NCBI GenBank assembly: GCA_037388505.1
Contig: JARRKC010000044.1
Location: 27,711-91,710 of the forward strand
Direction: 5' to 3'
Source of the DNA: JARRKC01 sp037388505
GTDB taxonomy: Bacteria; Acidobacteriota; UBA6911; RPQK01; JAPXNP01
DNA: 64,000 nucleotides
Position 1 is the stretch's first letter. The number at the start of each line of letters is the position of its first letter. Shown piece by piece: positions 42,365-51,721 of the stretch. The translations under genes were made by a program, and so were the position numbers. The notes beneath the pieces were generated by a model. That model worked only from the letters and a program-made list of their open reading frames with translations, searched no databases and was not told the origin of the DNA.

Positions 42365-43141
42365 GTGTTCGTGCTGGTCGCAGTGTTTCTGGCCGCGCCG
42401 ATCTTGGCGGCCGCTCAGAGTTCGCCTGCCGTCTACACCTATGTCGCTGAGTGGCAAGTGGACAGGGCACACTGGGCCGATTTCGTTCAGATGTTCGAAC
42501 GGCGGGACCAACCGGTGCTCGACCGGCTGCTGGACGACGGCACCATCGTCGAGTATGGATTCGATGCGACGGTGGTCCACAGCGTTGACGGCTACACGCA
42601 CAGTATGTGGTGGGTGTCCCCGAAGGTGGGCAATCTTGAAAAGGTCCTGACTGCTTTCGAGGAGGCCGGTAATGCGTCGGATATGAGCTATGCGGACCAG
42701 ATGAAGGCTATTGCAGGCTCGGTGAAACGTCACCAGGACGCAATTCTGTCTTCGATCGACTACAACATGAAGGCCGGCTCTCACCCGGGCTCGTACTTCC
42801 TGTTGACGACACTGACGGTGAAGGAGGGACAGAATGCCCGCTTCAATGAGGTCTACAAGAGCTTCTTCACCCCGCTCTACAAAGAGTTGATGGACCAGGG
42901 CCAGGTCCTCGGCTACGGAATGGATCAGCAGTGGATCCACCAGGCGCCGGTGAACACGCGCTATGTCTGGGTTGTCGTCTCCGGCCCCGATGCAATCACG
43001 GCGATGGAGGACGCCTTCAATGCCAAGATGCAGGGGATGGATTCAACCTCCCGAGCCGGCATCCGGGCCATCTTTGGCCAGGTCACCGAACCGAACCACC
43101 GCGATGACATGACGCGGCTGATTCACTCGCGAGTGAAGTAG
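42365..43141 (+). CDS. Exported protein of unknown function, NIPSNAP/dimeric alpha-beta barrel-like
   Basis: A 258-aa protein. GTG start at 42365 with GGGGGGA upstream gives a signal peptide FVLVAVFLAAPILAAAQ. The mature protein has two similar halves: YVAEWQVDRAHWADFVQMFERRDQPVLDRLLDDGTI in the first and LLTTLTVKEGQNARFNEVYKSFFTPLYKELMDQGQV in the second, each followed by a strand ending near SMWWVSP or RYVWVVVSGP. That pattern is a duplicated ferredoxin-like dimeric alpha/beta barrel. Ligand and role unknown. Confidence 0.75.
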   Translation: MFVLVAVFLAAPILAAAQSSPAVYTYVAEWQVDRAHWADFVQMFERRDQPVLDRLLDDGTIVEYGFDATVVHSVDGYTHSMWWVSPKVGNLEKVLTAFEEAGNASDMSYADQMKAIAGSVKRHQDAILSSIDYNMKAGSHPGSYFLLTTLTVKEGQNARFNEVYKSFFTPLYKELMDQGQVLGYGMDQQWIHQAPVNTRYVWVVVSGPDAITAMEDAFNAKMQGMDSTSRAGIRAIFGQVTEPNHRDDMTRLIHSRVK

Positions 43142-43338
43142 ATCCGGCGGGCGCAGACGGTCTCCGCCAAATCACGCGGGTCTGAGCTGCGTCCACCACC
43201 CCATCGATACCGCTGGCTCGTCGTGTCGGATCCTTCCGAAACCGTCTTCAGGATGTGATCGATCATCTCGGGGAACATCCGGACGTACAGATCCGGACTT
43301 CCCTGTCCCGACAGAGCTGAGTCCGGAGGTTGGCAATA

Positions 43339-45789
43339 TCAATCGCACTTCAACGCCCGAGCCGGACTCACGCGAGTCGCCTTGCGGGCCGGGATGAGGC
43401 AGGCGAGAACGGCGGCCGCGAAAACCACCAGGCAGACCAGGACAAAGGTCTGGACGTCCGTCGGACTGACACCGTAGAGCTGGCTTTGGAGGTATCTCGT
43501 GAGCGCTATCGAGATCATGACTCCCGCTACCTGACCAGCTCCCGTTAGCAGCAGCCCGCGACTCAGCACCCACTTGAGGAGATCCCCGCTCTGTGCGCCC
43601 AGTGCCACGCGCAGGGCCAGTTCCCTCGTCCCCTGGGTAACCCGATAGGAAAGGAGTGCGTAAATCCCCAGCAAGGCCAGCAGCATGGCGATCACGGCCA
43701 GAGACGACACGAGGAGGAAGATCAGCCGCGGCGGGAGAACAGCATCGGAGATCAGTTTGTCCATCGTCCGCACGTGGGACACGGGCACGGTCGGGTCGAC
43801 CGAGAGGATGACCTTGCGGACGGGATCCACGAGGTCGTACGGCCCTCGTTTCGCCCAGACGGCCAAGTCGGCCGAGAAGGGGACGGACTGCTGGTAGGAG
43901 GTGTAGATTCCTGCCCGGAGCTCTTTGTCCAGTCCGTCCTGCCGCACATCACCGACAACCCCGACGATCTTCCAGGATTGTCCGTTGAGCCGGACCGAGC
44001 GTCCAACAGGATCCTCGTTCTTCCAGAACTCCTTGGCCAGCGTCTCATTGATGAGGATCGCCGGCGGTGCCCCCTGGCTGTCCTGTTCGGTCAGCAGGCG
44101 GCCGCTTCGAAGGGGAATGCCGAGCGCGGAAAAATAACCCGGGCTGGCCGATTCGAGGAAAGCCCACACGGATTGGCTCTCCGGGTCGGATCGGCCCTCG
44201 ATTGCGAGAGTCACCGTGCTGGTCGCCCCTGTCACGGGCAATGACTCTGCCAGACCGGTCGACCGGACCCCGGGAAGAGCCGCGACCCGCCGCAGGACCC
44301 GCTGAAAATAGGCTCTTCGCCTCTGGATGTCGGTATGGGGCGGCAAATTGAGCTGCATCGTCAGCACCTGATCGGTCCGGCAGCCGGGATCGACCTTCGA
44401 GAAGCGGACCAGCGTCTTCAACAGCAGCCCGGCCCCGATCAGCAACACGACGGTCAAGGCCGTTTGCGCCACGACCAAAGCATGCTGGGCAGAGCGCCTT
44501 CGGGAATGGCCGGAGACGCTTCGCGCACCCTTGAGCAGGTCGAAGGGCCGGATCCGCTTGAGATGCAGGAGGGGCGCCAGCCCAAAGACGGCGCCCACGG
44601 CGACAGCGATGAGGAATGTCAAAGCCAATCCAGCGCTGCTGATCTCGACCTGCGGGAGCCCGACGATGATCTCGGCCAGCACCCCATTGATCAGCCGGCA
44701 TCCCGCCACAGACAGCCCCAGGCCGAGGATGGCCGCCGCCAGCGACAGCGTCAACCCTTCGATGAAGACCTGACGGAGGAGCCGGAGACGGCTCGCTCCC
44801 AGTGCCGTGCGGACCGCGATCTCGGACTGCCGTCCCAGTCCCTGCTCGAGCAGAAGGCCGGCGGTGTTCACAACGGCGATGACCAGGAGGATGAAGGCCG
44901 CCCCAACGAGGATCCAAAGGAAGCTCTGGTAGCTTCCACGCTGAGCCTCGTGGAGTCCCGTGACCTCGATGCCCCAGTCCTTGTTTTCCTGGTACCTTTT
45001 CTCCAATCGTTCCGCAATCAGTTTCATCTCGGCCCGGGCCTGGCTGACGCCGACGCCGCCCTCGAGGCGAGCCACGATATCGCAGTTGTGACTGTCCCGG
45101 GGTCGCTGCATCAGCCCGGCCGTGAAAGGCGTCCACAGGTCGGGTTGTCGCCGCGACTGGATCAGTCGGGAGTGCGTACCCCAGACGCGCGAGTGCATTC
45201 CGGTGAAGTCGGCAGGCATGACCCCTACGATGACGGCAGGGGTCTCGTCGATCCTCACGGTACGACCGAGCACCTCGGCCCGTCCTCCGAAGTGCCTTCG
45301 CCAGAGCGCCTCGCTGAGGATGACGGGTCGTTCCGCTCCGGCGACGAACTCTTCCGGGAGGAAACTCCGCCCCCAGGCCGGCTGCACCCCCAGCACCGAA
45401 AAGTAGCGGGCGCTGACGAAGCCGCATTGAACACGCTCGGGGCCGGTCCCGGAGGCCAGATTCACGGGCTCGGAGCGATAGGCCGCGACCCCGGCGAACA
45501 CGTTGTTCTCGTCCCGTATGTCCTCGAAGGTAGGATAGGAGAAGTTGAGCCGGTTGGTTCCCAGCAGTCGGGCGAAGGGACTGCTGTCCGGAACCGTGTT
45601 GAAGAGCGCCAGCAGTTCCTCCGGATGCCTGTAGGGCAACGACCGAAAGACCACTGCGTTGAGCGCCCCAAAGGCAGTGCACAGAGCGCCCAGCGCCACG
45701 CCCAGGATGAGAATGGCGGCCGCGGTCACGGTCCGATTGCGCCGCCACAGACGGAATACCATGCGAAGGTCTTGGACAAAGCCACCCAT
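43339..45789 (-). CDS. MacB/FtsX-type duplicated permease (acidobacterial ADOP family), short N-terminus
   Basis: An 816-aa membrane protein: helix 1 near residues 20-42 (AAAILILGVALGALCTAFGALNAVVF), a MacB_PCD periplasmic domain, an FtsX domain with three helices (about 290-410), then a second periplasmic plus FtsX set ending ARKATRVSPARALKCD. Duplicated FtsX permeases without an ATPase gene beside them are typical of Acidobacteria. This one lacks the N-terminal soluble helical domain found in its paralogue at 52751 and has no PadR gene next to it. Role unknown; relatives may move lipids, peptides or lipoproteins or work in signalling. Confidence 0.88.
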   Translation of the reverse strand: MGGFVQDLRMVFRLWRRNRTVTAAAILILGVALGALCTAFGALNAVVFRSLPYRHPEELLALFNTVPDSSPFARLLGTNRLNFSYPTFEDIRDENNVFAGVAAYRSEPVNLASGTGPERVQCGFVSARYFSVLGVQPAWGRSFLPEEFVAGAERPVILSEALWRRHFGGRAEVLGRTVRIDETPAVIVGVMPADFTGMHSRVWGTHSRLIQSRRQPDLWTPFTAGLMQRPRDSHNCDIVARLEGGVGVSQARAEMKLIAERLEKRYQENKDWGIEVTGLHEAQRGSYQSFLWILVGAAFILLVIAVVNTAGLLLEQGLGRQSEIAVRTALGASRLRLLRQVFIEGLTLSLAAAILGLGLSVAGCRLINGVLAEIIVGLPQVEISSAGLALTFLIAVAVGAVFGLAPLLHLKRIRPFDLLKGARSVSGHSRRRSAQHALVVAQTALTVVLLIGAGLLLKTLVRFSKVDPGCRTDQVLTMQLNLPPHTDIQRRRAYFQRVLRRVAALPGVRSTGLAESLPVTGATSTVTLAIEGRSDPESQSVWAFLESASPGYFSALGIPLRSGRLLTEQDSQGAPPAILINETLAKEFWKNEDPVGRSVRLNGQSWKIVGVVGDVRQDGLDKELRAGIYTSYQQSVPFSADLAVWAKRGPYDLVDPVRKVILSVDPTVPVSHVRTMDKLISDAVLPPRLIFLLVSSLAVIAMLLALLGIYALLSYRVTQGTRELALRVALGAQSGDLLKWVLSRGLLLTGAGQVAGVMISIALTRYLQSQLYGVSPTDVQTFVLVCLVVFAAAVLACLIPARKATRVSPARALKCD

Positions 45790-45980
45790 GTTCCCTCCCA
45801 GTCACGCACGAGAAGTGGTCAAGACAAGCGAACTCCCTTTTGGACCCGCGAGACAAGGAAAACGTTGGGTTCGCAGGGAGCAACCTGGTACCGGCCCGCA
45901 TAAGGGCCGCTCAAATGACAGATCATCATGGCAATGCTGACGTCATGACCCGGAAGACAGGGCATAGAGGCCTAGGTCCC

Positions 45981-46675
45981 GATTTTACCTCCGCCATCCT
46001 CCGCGACCCACCTCTCCCCCTGGAAAGGTCGCGGCCTGATCTTCCGGACGGGTTGGCTCGGATCATCTCCCGGTGTCTGGCGAAGGAACCCGGCGACCGT
46101 TTCCCGACGGCACGGCAAGCGGCTGAAGCGCTTCGCGAGCTGCGCGGCGGGCCGTCGTCGGTTATGCCGACGCTCACGTCGGCGCAGCCCGCGCTGGTTT
46201 CACCGACCCTTTCGACGGGCAGTCGACGGAAGGAGGAGGGCTTCTGGGTCGCAGTCCTGCCCTTCACGCATCGTGGCTCCGACCCCGCCGTCGAGGCCCT
46301 GGCCGAGGGGATGTCCGAGGACATCGTCACGGGCCTCGCGCGCTTCTCCTACCTGCAGGTCATCTCCCAGAGCTCGACGCTGAAGCACGCGCGCGAGGCG
46401 GTCGACGTTCGGGCCTTCGGGCGAGAGGTCGGCGCGCGCTACGTCATGGAGGGCTCCCTCCGTCAGGCGGGATCGGTCCTGCGGATCGCCGTACATCTCG
46501 TCGACGCCCTATCCGGCACCCACCTGTGGGCGCCGACTGGACGGAAAAGGCGATTTCGGAACGCGACCCGGGGATGATGTTCTACCTGCGTTTCACCTTC
46601 TGCCGCCCGCTGCGGGCCAGCCAACGGTGGCCCCGAATCGCCGGCATGCTGAACATTCCGGCTGCCGTCTCATGA
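45981..46675 (+). pseudogene. Decayed Ser/Thr kinase-TolB/TPR signalling protein
   Basis: One frame (to 46576) reads the end of a protein-kinase C-lobe (DFTSAILRDPPLPLE, then LARIISRCLAKEPGDRFPTA) and a TolB/FlgO-like domain (VAVLPFTHRGSDPAVEALAEGMSEDI, EVGARYVMEGSLRQAGSVLRIAVHLVDALSGTHLWA). In a second frame from 46574 the text DPGMMFYLRFTFCRPLRASQ and RWPRIAGMLNIP matches the extreme C-terminus of such proteins. The kinase N-lobe and the TPR array between the two pieces are gone. Acidobacterial and related genomes carry many intact copies of this architecture. Confidence 0.7.
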
Positions 46676-46828
46676 GCTGACACGAAGGGCGGTTCATCGA
46701 GACGTCGACCGCCGACCAAGCTCCGCAGAAACCGGTTCCACGCAAAGCCGCCATGCTCGCACTCTCCCCGGCCCGTGCCGCGTCTTCGCGTCGGCATCAG
46801 CACCGCGGCGGAGGATGACATTCTGCGT

Positions 46829-48439
46829 TCAGTGCCGGCCGCCGATGGGCGTCTGCGGTTCCGTCCAGGGCTTGACGCCGCTTCGAGCAGCCCAGTCTTC
46901 GTAGAGGGACGCAAGCTCGCGCACGAGTTCGGGCCGGGAGGCGGCGAGATCGGTCAATTCGGTCCGGTCGTTCGCCAGGTCGTAGAGCTCCCATGAACTA
47001 CCGAGCACGGAGACGAGCTTCCAGTCGCCCCGCCTCACGGCGCGGTTCCCCTCATGTTCCCAAAACAGGGTGCGGGGCTGGTCCGGGTCGCCCTCGAAAA
47101 GGTCCTTTCCGTCGGTCGGATGTGGGGGCGCACCGGCGGCCGCGAGCAGCGTCGGCAGAAGGTCGATGACGTGACCGACCTGGCGGCTGATCGTGCCGGG
47201 CTTGACCACGCCGGGCCAGCGGATGATGAACGGCGTCGCGATCCCGCCCTCGTGGACGAAGCTCTTGAAGAGGCGGAACGGCGTGTTCGAGGCGTTCGCC
47301 CACTCGATGCCGTAGCTTGCGTAGGTGTCCTCGGGCCCCGGAAGGATGTCGGTGGAGTTGCCGAGGCGGATCGGCCGGCCGTCCCGAGTTTCCCGCGGGA
47401 AATGCTGGGCACGCCCCTCGGGCCCGATCTCCTCGGCGCAACCACCGTTGTCGGAGAGGAAGAGCACGAGCGTGTTCTCCGCCATCCCGCGGCGGTCCAA
47501 CTCGTCGAGGACCCGGCCGATCCCGCGGTCCATCTGCTCGACCATGGCCGCATAGACGGCCATCCGGCGGGCGAACCATTCCTTGGACTCGGCGGAGGCC
47601 CAGTCCGAGACTCTTTCATCGCGCGGGGCGAGCGGAGCATCGAGCAGGCCGAGCTCGGCGAGTCGCCGGTGCCGTTCGAACCGGATCTCGTCCCAACCCA
47701 CGCGGTAGCGGTCGAGGTTCCGAGCGATGTCCTCTTCGCGTGCGTGTAGCGGCCAGTGCGGCGCCGCGTGTGCGACGTAGAGGAAGAAGGGCCTCGAAGA
47801 GTCGTGCTCGCGAATGAACGTCACTGCAGCGTCGGTGACGGCGTCGGTGAAGTGGTAGTCCCCCTCGGGCGGAGGAAGCGGCTCGTCGTCGCGCATCAGC
47901 GACGGGGGATTGTAGTAGCTCCGGATGCTCGCGAGGATCCCGTAAAAACGGTCGAAGCCGCGGCGACGGGGGTGATTGTGCCCCGGACCGGGCCAGGGGG
48001 TGACGTGCCATTTCCCGGCCATGTAGGTCGCGTAGCCGGCCTTGTGGAGCAGTTCCGCCACCGTCGGCGTGCCCGGGTCGAGGTCACCGGGGTAGACCCC
48101 CGGTCCGTTGAGATGGCCGATGCCCACAACGTGGGGTGTGCGACCGGTCAACAAGCTCGCGCGCGTGGGGGAGCAGCGTGCGTTGTTGTAGAACTGTGTG
48201 AAGCGGGCGCCTTGTTCGGCCAGGCCGTCGATGTTGGGTGTGGGAATCTCGCCGCCGTAGCTTCCCAGGTCGGAGAAACCCATGTCGTCGGCCAGGAACA
48301 GAACGATGTTCGGCCGCTCCGGCGAGCGCATACGCTCCTCGTTGGCTGAGCAGTTCGAGAGGACGACGACGGCAGCCAGCGCGAAGAGAAACGCTGCCGC
48401 GGCACGCCCGGAGGGGGGCCGTGGGCTTTGGACTGTCAT
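46829..48439 (-). CDS. Exported lipoprotein arylsulfatase
   Basis: A 536-aa sulfatase. ATG at 48439 gives a lipoprotein signal with lipobox VLSNC (Cys30); GTG at 48463 is in frame but neither start has a clear ribosome site. The Asp pair is in FLADDMG (48-54) and the formylglycine motif is CSPTR (Cys89-Arg93) followed by ASLLTG. It is about as long as and clearly related to the sulfatase at 632-2395: both share MGFSDLG and the C-terminal LFWEHEGNRAVRRGDWKLV-type segment. Single gene. It probably removes sulfate from glycans outside the cytoplasm. Confidence 0.92.
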   Translation of the reverse strand: MTVQSPRPPSGRAAAAFLFALAAVVVLSNCSANEERMRSPERPNIVLFLADDMGFSDLGSYGGEIPTPNIDGLAEQGARFTQFYNNARCSPTRASLLTGRTPHVVGIGHLNGPGVYPGDLDPGTPTVAELLHKAGYATYMAGKWHVTPWPGPGHNHPRRRGFDRFYGILASIRSYYNPPSLMRDDEPLPPPEGDYHFTDAVTDAAVTFIREHDSSRPFFLYVAHAAPHWPLHAREEDIARNLDRYRVGWDEIRFERHRRLAELGLLDAPLAPRDERVSDWASAESKEWFARRMAVYAAMVEQMDRGIGRVLDELDRRGMAENTLVLFLSDNGGCAEEIGPEGRAQHFPRETRDGRPIRLGNSTDILPGPEDTYASYGIEWANASNTPFRLFKSFVHEGGIATPFIIRWPGVVKPGTISRQVGHVIDLLPTLLAAAGAPPHPTDGKDLFEGDPDQPRTLFWEHEGNRAVRRGDWKLVSVLGSSWELYDLANDRTELTDLAASRPELVRELASLYEDWAARSGVKPWTEPQTPIGGRH

Positions 48440-48492
48440 GATGAACCGCAGTCTACCAGTCACTCAGCGAAAGCCAAAGCCGGATGAGCCAA

Positions 48493-48609
48493 AGGGGACA
48501 TTTCGTGCCCAGCCCGGGGAGGTCGAGGGAGTTCCGCTGGCACCGGCCCGAGTTTCAAACCGGCATGAAGCAATTCTGCGCCAAAATGACGGGCAAAACA
48601 GTGTCCCCT
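48493..48609. repeat. 117-bp element with GGGGACA-type inverted ends
   Basis: AGGGGACATTTCGTGCCC at 48493-48510 and GGGCAAAACAGTGTCCCCT at 48591-48609 are inverted ends (AGGGGACA and TGTCCCCT exact, GTGCCC/GGGCAA partly). Such GGGGACA-ended palindromic units are typical of REP-type repeats mobilised by IS200-like tyrosine transposases. The 10-mer AGTGTCCCCT recurs at 52240-52249, and AGGGGAC is the last 7 bases of the window (63994-64000). Confidence 0.5.
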
Positions 48610-48837
48610 ACTCTCTCGCTCAGATCGATCCGAGGGAAAACGAGACGGCTTGCCGCCTGTGCCGCTCCAACCAGGAGGAGGCAGGCAAACAACCAGGCAG
48701 AGAGTCGGGCTCCGAGGCGAGTCCTACTCATCGATCATGCTGCTCCAGGGAATGGATACGGCGGTGCCTGCGGGTGGCGCGGCCCCGAATCGTCTCCTCT
48801 TGGAGCCTGAGATTCACACTGCCGGAACTCAGCGCCG

Positions 48838-49278
48838 TCATGGAAGGGGAACAGGCTGGGTATATTTGTCTCCGGACCAGATGTCCGGGGTGGCCAGCTC
48901 GATGCAATTCCCAGCCGGGTCTCGGAAGTAGATGGAATGTCCGCCGCCCGGCCAGTCGACCTCCGACTCTATGCGGATCCCAGCAATCTCCAGTCTCTTC
49001 CGCCAGCCGGAAAGGTCGTCGGTCGGCACGGCGAAGGCCGCGTGACCGGGACCGCGGGCGCCGTGAGGGGGGATCCGCAGCCGGGCGTCGGGCTTGGGGG
49101 GTCGGCTCGTGGCTTCGGGGTTGAAGACGAGAAAGACCCCGTCGCCGCACCGGAAGAAAACGTGGCGGCCGAACTCGCGCGCGAACGGCTGGAGACCGAG
49201 GACATCTGCGTAGAAGCGTTCCGCGGCCTCCAGGTCGCCCGCATAAAGACAGGTCTCGAGAATCTGCAACCTTTCCAT
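48838..49278 (-). CDS. Glyoxalase/bleomycin-resistance (VOC) family protein
   Basis: A 146-aa VOC-superfamily protein, start ATG at 49278. It begins LQILETCLYAGDLEAAERFYADVLGL, the usual first beta-alpha-beta unit, and ends HSIYFRDPAGNCIELATPDIW, whose Glu is the typical metal ligand; a His occurs in GPGHAAFAV. The family includes lyases, dioxygenases and antibiotic-binding proteins, so the activity is open. It lies between the third sulfatase and katG, with the same orientation as katG (66 nt downstream of its stop), and may be co-transcribed with it. Confidence 0.85.
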   Translation of the reverse strand: MERLQILETCLYAGDLEAAERFYADVLGLQPFAREFGRHVFFRCGDGVFLVFNPEATSRPPKPDARLRIPPHGARGPGHAAFAVPTDDLSGWRKRLEIAGIRIESEVDWPGGGHSIYFRDPAGNCIELATPDIWSGDKYTQPVPLP

Positions 49279-49343
49279 ATGTCCGGGTTTCACGCCTTCG
49301 TGAGATGGCGCGGTCCGCACCCGTTGCTGCCAGGATGTGACAA

Positions 49344-51539
49344 TCAAGCGAGGTCGAAACGGTCCAGGTTCATGACCTTGTTCCACGCCTTTACGAAGTC
49401 GCGCACGAACTTCTCCTCCGAGTCCTCGCATCCATAGACTTCCGCCACGGCGCGGAGTTGAGAGTTCGAGCCGAAGACGAGGTCGACACGCGTACCGGTC
49501 CACTTCAGTTCGCCCGTCGCACGGTCACGCCCTTCGAAGACGTCCTCGTCTTTCTCGGTGGCCGCCCAGGTCGTGTCCATGTCGAGCAGATTCACGAAGA
49601 AGTCATTCGTGAGCTTCTCCGGCCGCCCGGTGAAGACGCCGTGCCGAGACTGCCCGAAGTTCGCATTCAAGACACGCATGCCGCCGACGAGAACCGTCAT
49701 CTCCGGAGCGGTCAGCGTCAACAACTGAGCACGATCGACCAGCAGTTCTTCCGCCGATACGGCGTATTTGGCCTTGAGGTAGTTGCGGAAACCATCTGCC
49801 GCCGGTTCGAGAACGGCGAAGGTCTCCACGTCGGTCTGCTCCTGCGACGCATCCGTGCGACCCGGCGTGAAGGGAACGGTCACATCGTGGCCGGCATTCT
49901 TTGCGGCTTGCTCGACGGCTGCGCATCCACCCAGGACGATCAAGTCCGCGAGCGAGACTTTCTTCCCGCCGGACTTCGCGCTGTTGAACTCGTTCTGAAT
50001 TCCCTCGAGGGCCTGAAGTACTGCCGCGAGTTGGGTAGGTTCGCTCGCTTCCCAGTCCTTCTGTGGCGCCAGACGAATACGGGCGCCGTTCGCGCCGCCG
50101 CGCTTATCGGAACCGCGGAAAGTCGAGGCCGACGTCCAAGCCGTCGAGACCAGCTCCGGAATGGAAAGCCCCGACGAGAGGATTTTGGCCTTCAGGTCCG
50201 CGATGTCCTTTGCGTCGACCAGCTCGTGATCGACCTCGGGGACAGGATCCTGCCAAAGCAGTTCCTCGTCCGGGACTTCCGGGCCGAGATACCGGGAGCG
50301 GGGACCCATATCGCGGTGCGTCAGCTTGAACCACGCCCGGGCGAAGGCGTCCGCCAGCTCATCCGGATGCTCGTAGAAGTGTCTCGAGATCTTTTCGTAA
50401 GCCGGGTCGAACCGCAAGGAGAGATCCGTGGTCAGCATGGCGGGCGCGCGATGTTTGGACGCGTCGTGTGCATACGGCACGGTACCGGCGCCTGCGTCAC
50501 CTTTCGGGGTCCACTGATACGCCCCGGCCGGGCTCTTGGTGAGTTCCCATTCATAACCGAACAGGTTCTCGAAGAAGTTGTTGCTCCACTTCGTCGGCGT
50601 CGTGGTCCAGGTGACTTCCGGACCGCCGCCGATCGTATCGTCGCCCTTGCCACTGCCGAAACTGCTCTTCCAGCCCAGGCCCTGCTCCTCGATGGGGGCG
50701 GCCTCGGGTTCGGGTCCGACCAGGGCCACATCGCCGGCGCCATGGGTCTTGCCGAAGGTATGGCCACCGGCAATCAGCGCGACCGTTTCGTAGTCGTTCA
50801 TGGCCATGCGCGCAAAGGTCTCGCGGATATCCTTGGCCGCAGCGACCGGATCCGGATTGCCGTTCGGCCCTTCCGGGTTCACATAGATCAGACCCATCTG
50901 CACGGCGGCGAGGGGATTCTCGAGTTCCCGGTCACCGCTGTACCGCTTGTCGCCGAGCCACTCGGCCTCGGCCCCCCAGTAGACATCTTCTTCAGGCTCC
51001 CAGATGTCCTCGCGCCCGCCGCCGAAGCCGAAGGTCTTGAAACCCATCGACTCCAGGGCACAGTTGCCGGCGAGAATCATGAGATCGGCCCAGGAGATCT
51101 TCTTGCCGTATTTCTGTTTGATCGGCCAGAGCAGCCGGCGCGCCTTGTCGAGGTTCACATTGTCGGGCCAACTGTTGAGCGGCGCAAAGCGCTGGTTGCC
51201 GGACCCCGCTCCGCCGCGGCCGTCGCCGATGCGGTAGGTGCCCGCGCTGTGCCACGCCATTCGGATGAAGAGCGGACCGTAGTGGCCGAAGTCGGCCGGC
51301 CACCAGTCCTGCGAGTCCGTCATCAGCTCGTAGAGGTCCTTCTTGACGGCCTCCAGGTCGAGCTTCTTAAACTCCTCCGCGTAGTTGAACGTCTCGCCCA
51401 TGGGATTGGCCGAGGGCGGATTCTGATGGAGAATCCGGAGGTTCAACTGGTTCGGCCACCAGTCCCGGTTCGACCTCCCTGCACCACCTGCCTGTAGATG
51501 AGCCCCGCCCGTTACCGGGCACTTGCTGGCTTCACTCAT
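49344..51539 (-). CDS. katG: Catalase-peroxidase KatG
   Basis: A 731-aa haem catalase-peroxidase, normal length. The distal triad is Arg93, Trp96, His97 in IRMAWHSAGTYR; the crosslink Trp-Tyr-Met is represented by that Trp, the Tyr in GLIYVNPEGPNG and a Met in the covalent adduct region. The proximal His lies in ALIAGGHTFGKTHGAG. The second, haem-free domain is present and ends DRFDLA. It breaks down hydrogen peroxide by catalase and peroxidase reactions. It is divergent from a Fur/PerR-type gene, with a Fur-like palindrome between them. Confidence 0.97.
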   Translation of the reverse strand: MSEASKCPVTGGAHLQAGGAGRSNRDWWPNQLNLRILHQNPPSANPMGETFNYAEEFKKLDLEAVKKDLYELMTDSQDWWPADFGHYGPLFIRMAWHSAGTYRIGDGRGGAGSGNQRFAPLNSWPDNVNLDKARRLLWPIKQKYGKKISWADLMILAGNCALESMGFKTFGFGGGREDIWEPEEDVYWGAEAEWLGDKRYSGDRELENPLAAVQMGLIYVNPEGPNGNPDPVAAAKDIRETFARMAMNDYETVALIAGGHTFGKTHGAGDVALVGPEPEAAPIEEQGLGWKSSFGSGKGDDTIGGGPEVTWTTTPTKWSNNFFENLFGYEWELTKSPAGAYQWTPKGDAGAGTVPYAHDASKHRAPAMLTTDLSLRFDPAYEKISRHFYEHPDELADAFARAWFKLTHRDMGPRSRYLGPEVPDEELLWQDPVPEVDHELVDAKDIADLKAKILSSGLSIPELVSTAWTSASTFRGSDKRGGANGARIRLAPQKDWEASEPTQLAAVLQALEGIQNEFNSAKSGGKKVSLADLIVLGGCAAVEQAAKNAGHDVTVPFTPGRTDASQEQTDVETFAVLEPAADGFRNYLKAKYAVSAEELLVDRAQLLTLTAPEMTVLVGGMRVLNANFGQSRHGVFTGRPEKLTNDFFVNLLDMDTTWAATEKDEDVFEGRDRATGELKWTGTRVDLVFGSNSQLRAVAEVYGCEDSEEKFVRDFVKAWNKVMNLDRFDLA

Positions 51540-51660
51540 TATGTTTGCTCCTTTCGTTGCGCGAACTGCTGAAAGAGGTTTCTCTGCTGCCCTGGCTCCT
51601 CCTGACTGAGCAAGGATTCCAGGTTGGCCTCGGCTGATATGATGGCCATTCTAAATCAGA

Positions 51661-51682
51661 TGATAATAACTATCAAGTGATA
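51661..51682. promoter_or_regulatory. Fur/PerR-type palindrome between katG and the fur-family gene
   Basis: TGATAATAACTATCA (51661-51675) is a 7-1-7 palindrome close to Fur/PerR boxes, and the next bases continue TATCAAGTGATA (51671-51682), so three alternating TGATA/TATCA half-sites overlap. It lies in the divergent region between katG (start 51539) and the regulator (start 51722). It should let the Fur-family protein control katG and itself. Confidence 0.65.
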
Positions 51683-51721
51683 GGGATACTTGACACATGA
51701 GAGACCAGTAGCCAAAATGGG

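Noticed and set aside
43123..43345. Minus-strand frame downstream of the permease gene reading SPDLYVRMFPEMIDHILKTV and onward
   Set aside because: It reads somewhat like protein but has no start, no family I can name and overlaps the end of the 42365 gene; it could be another remnant, but I cannot support it.
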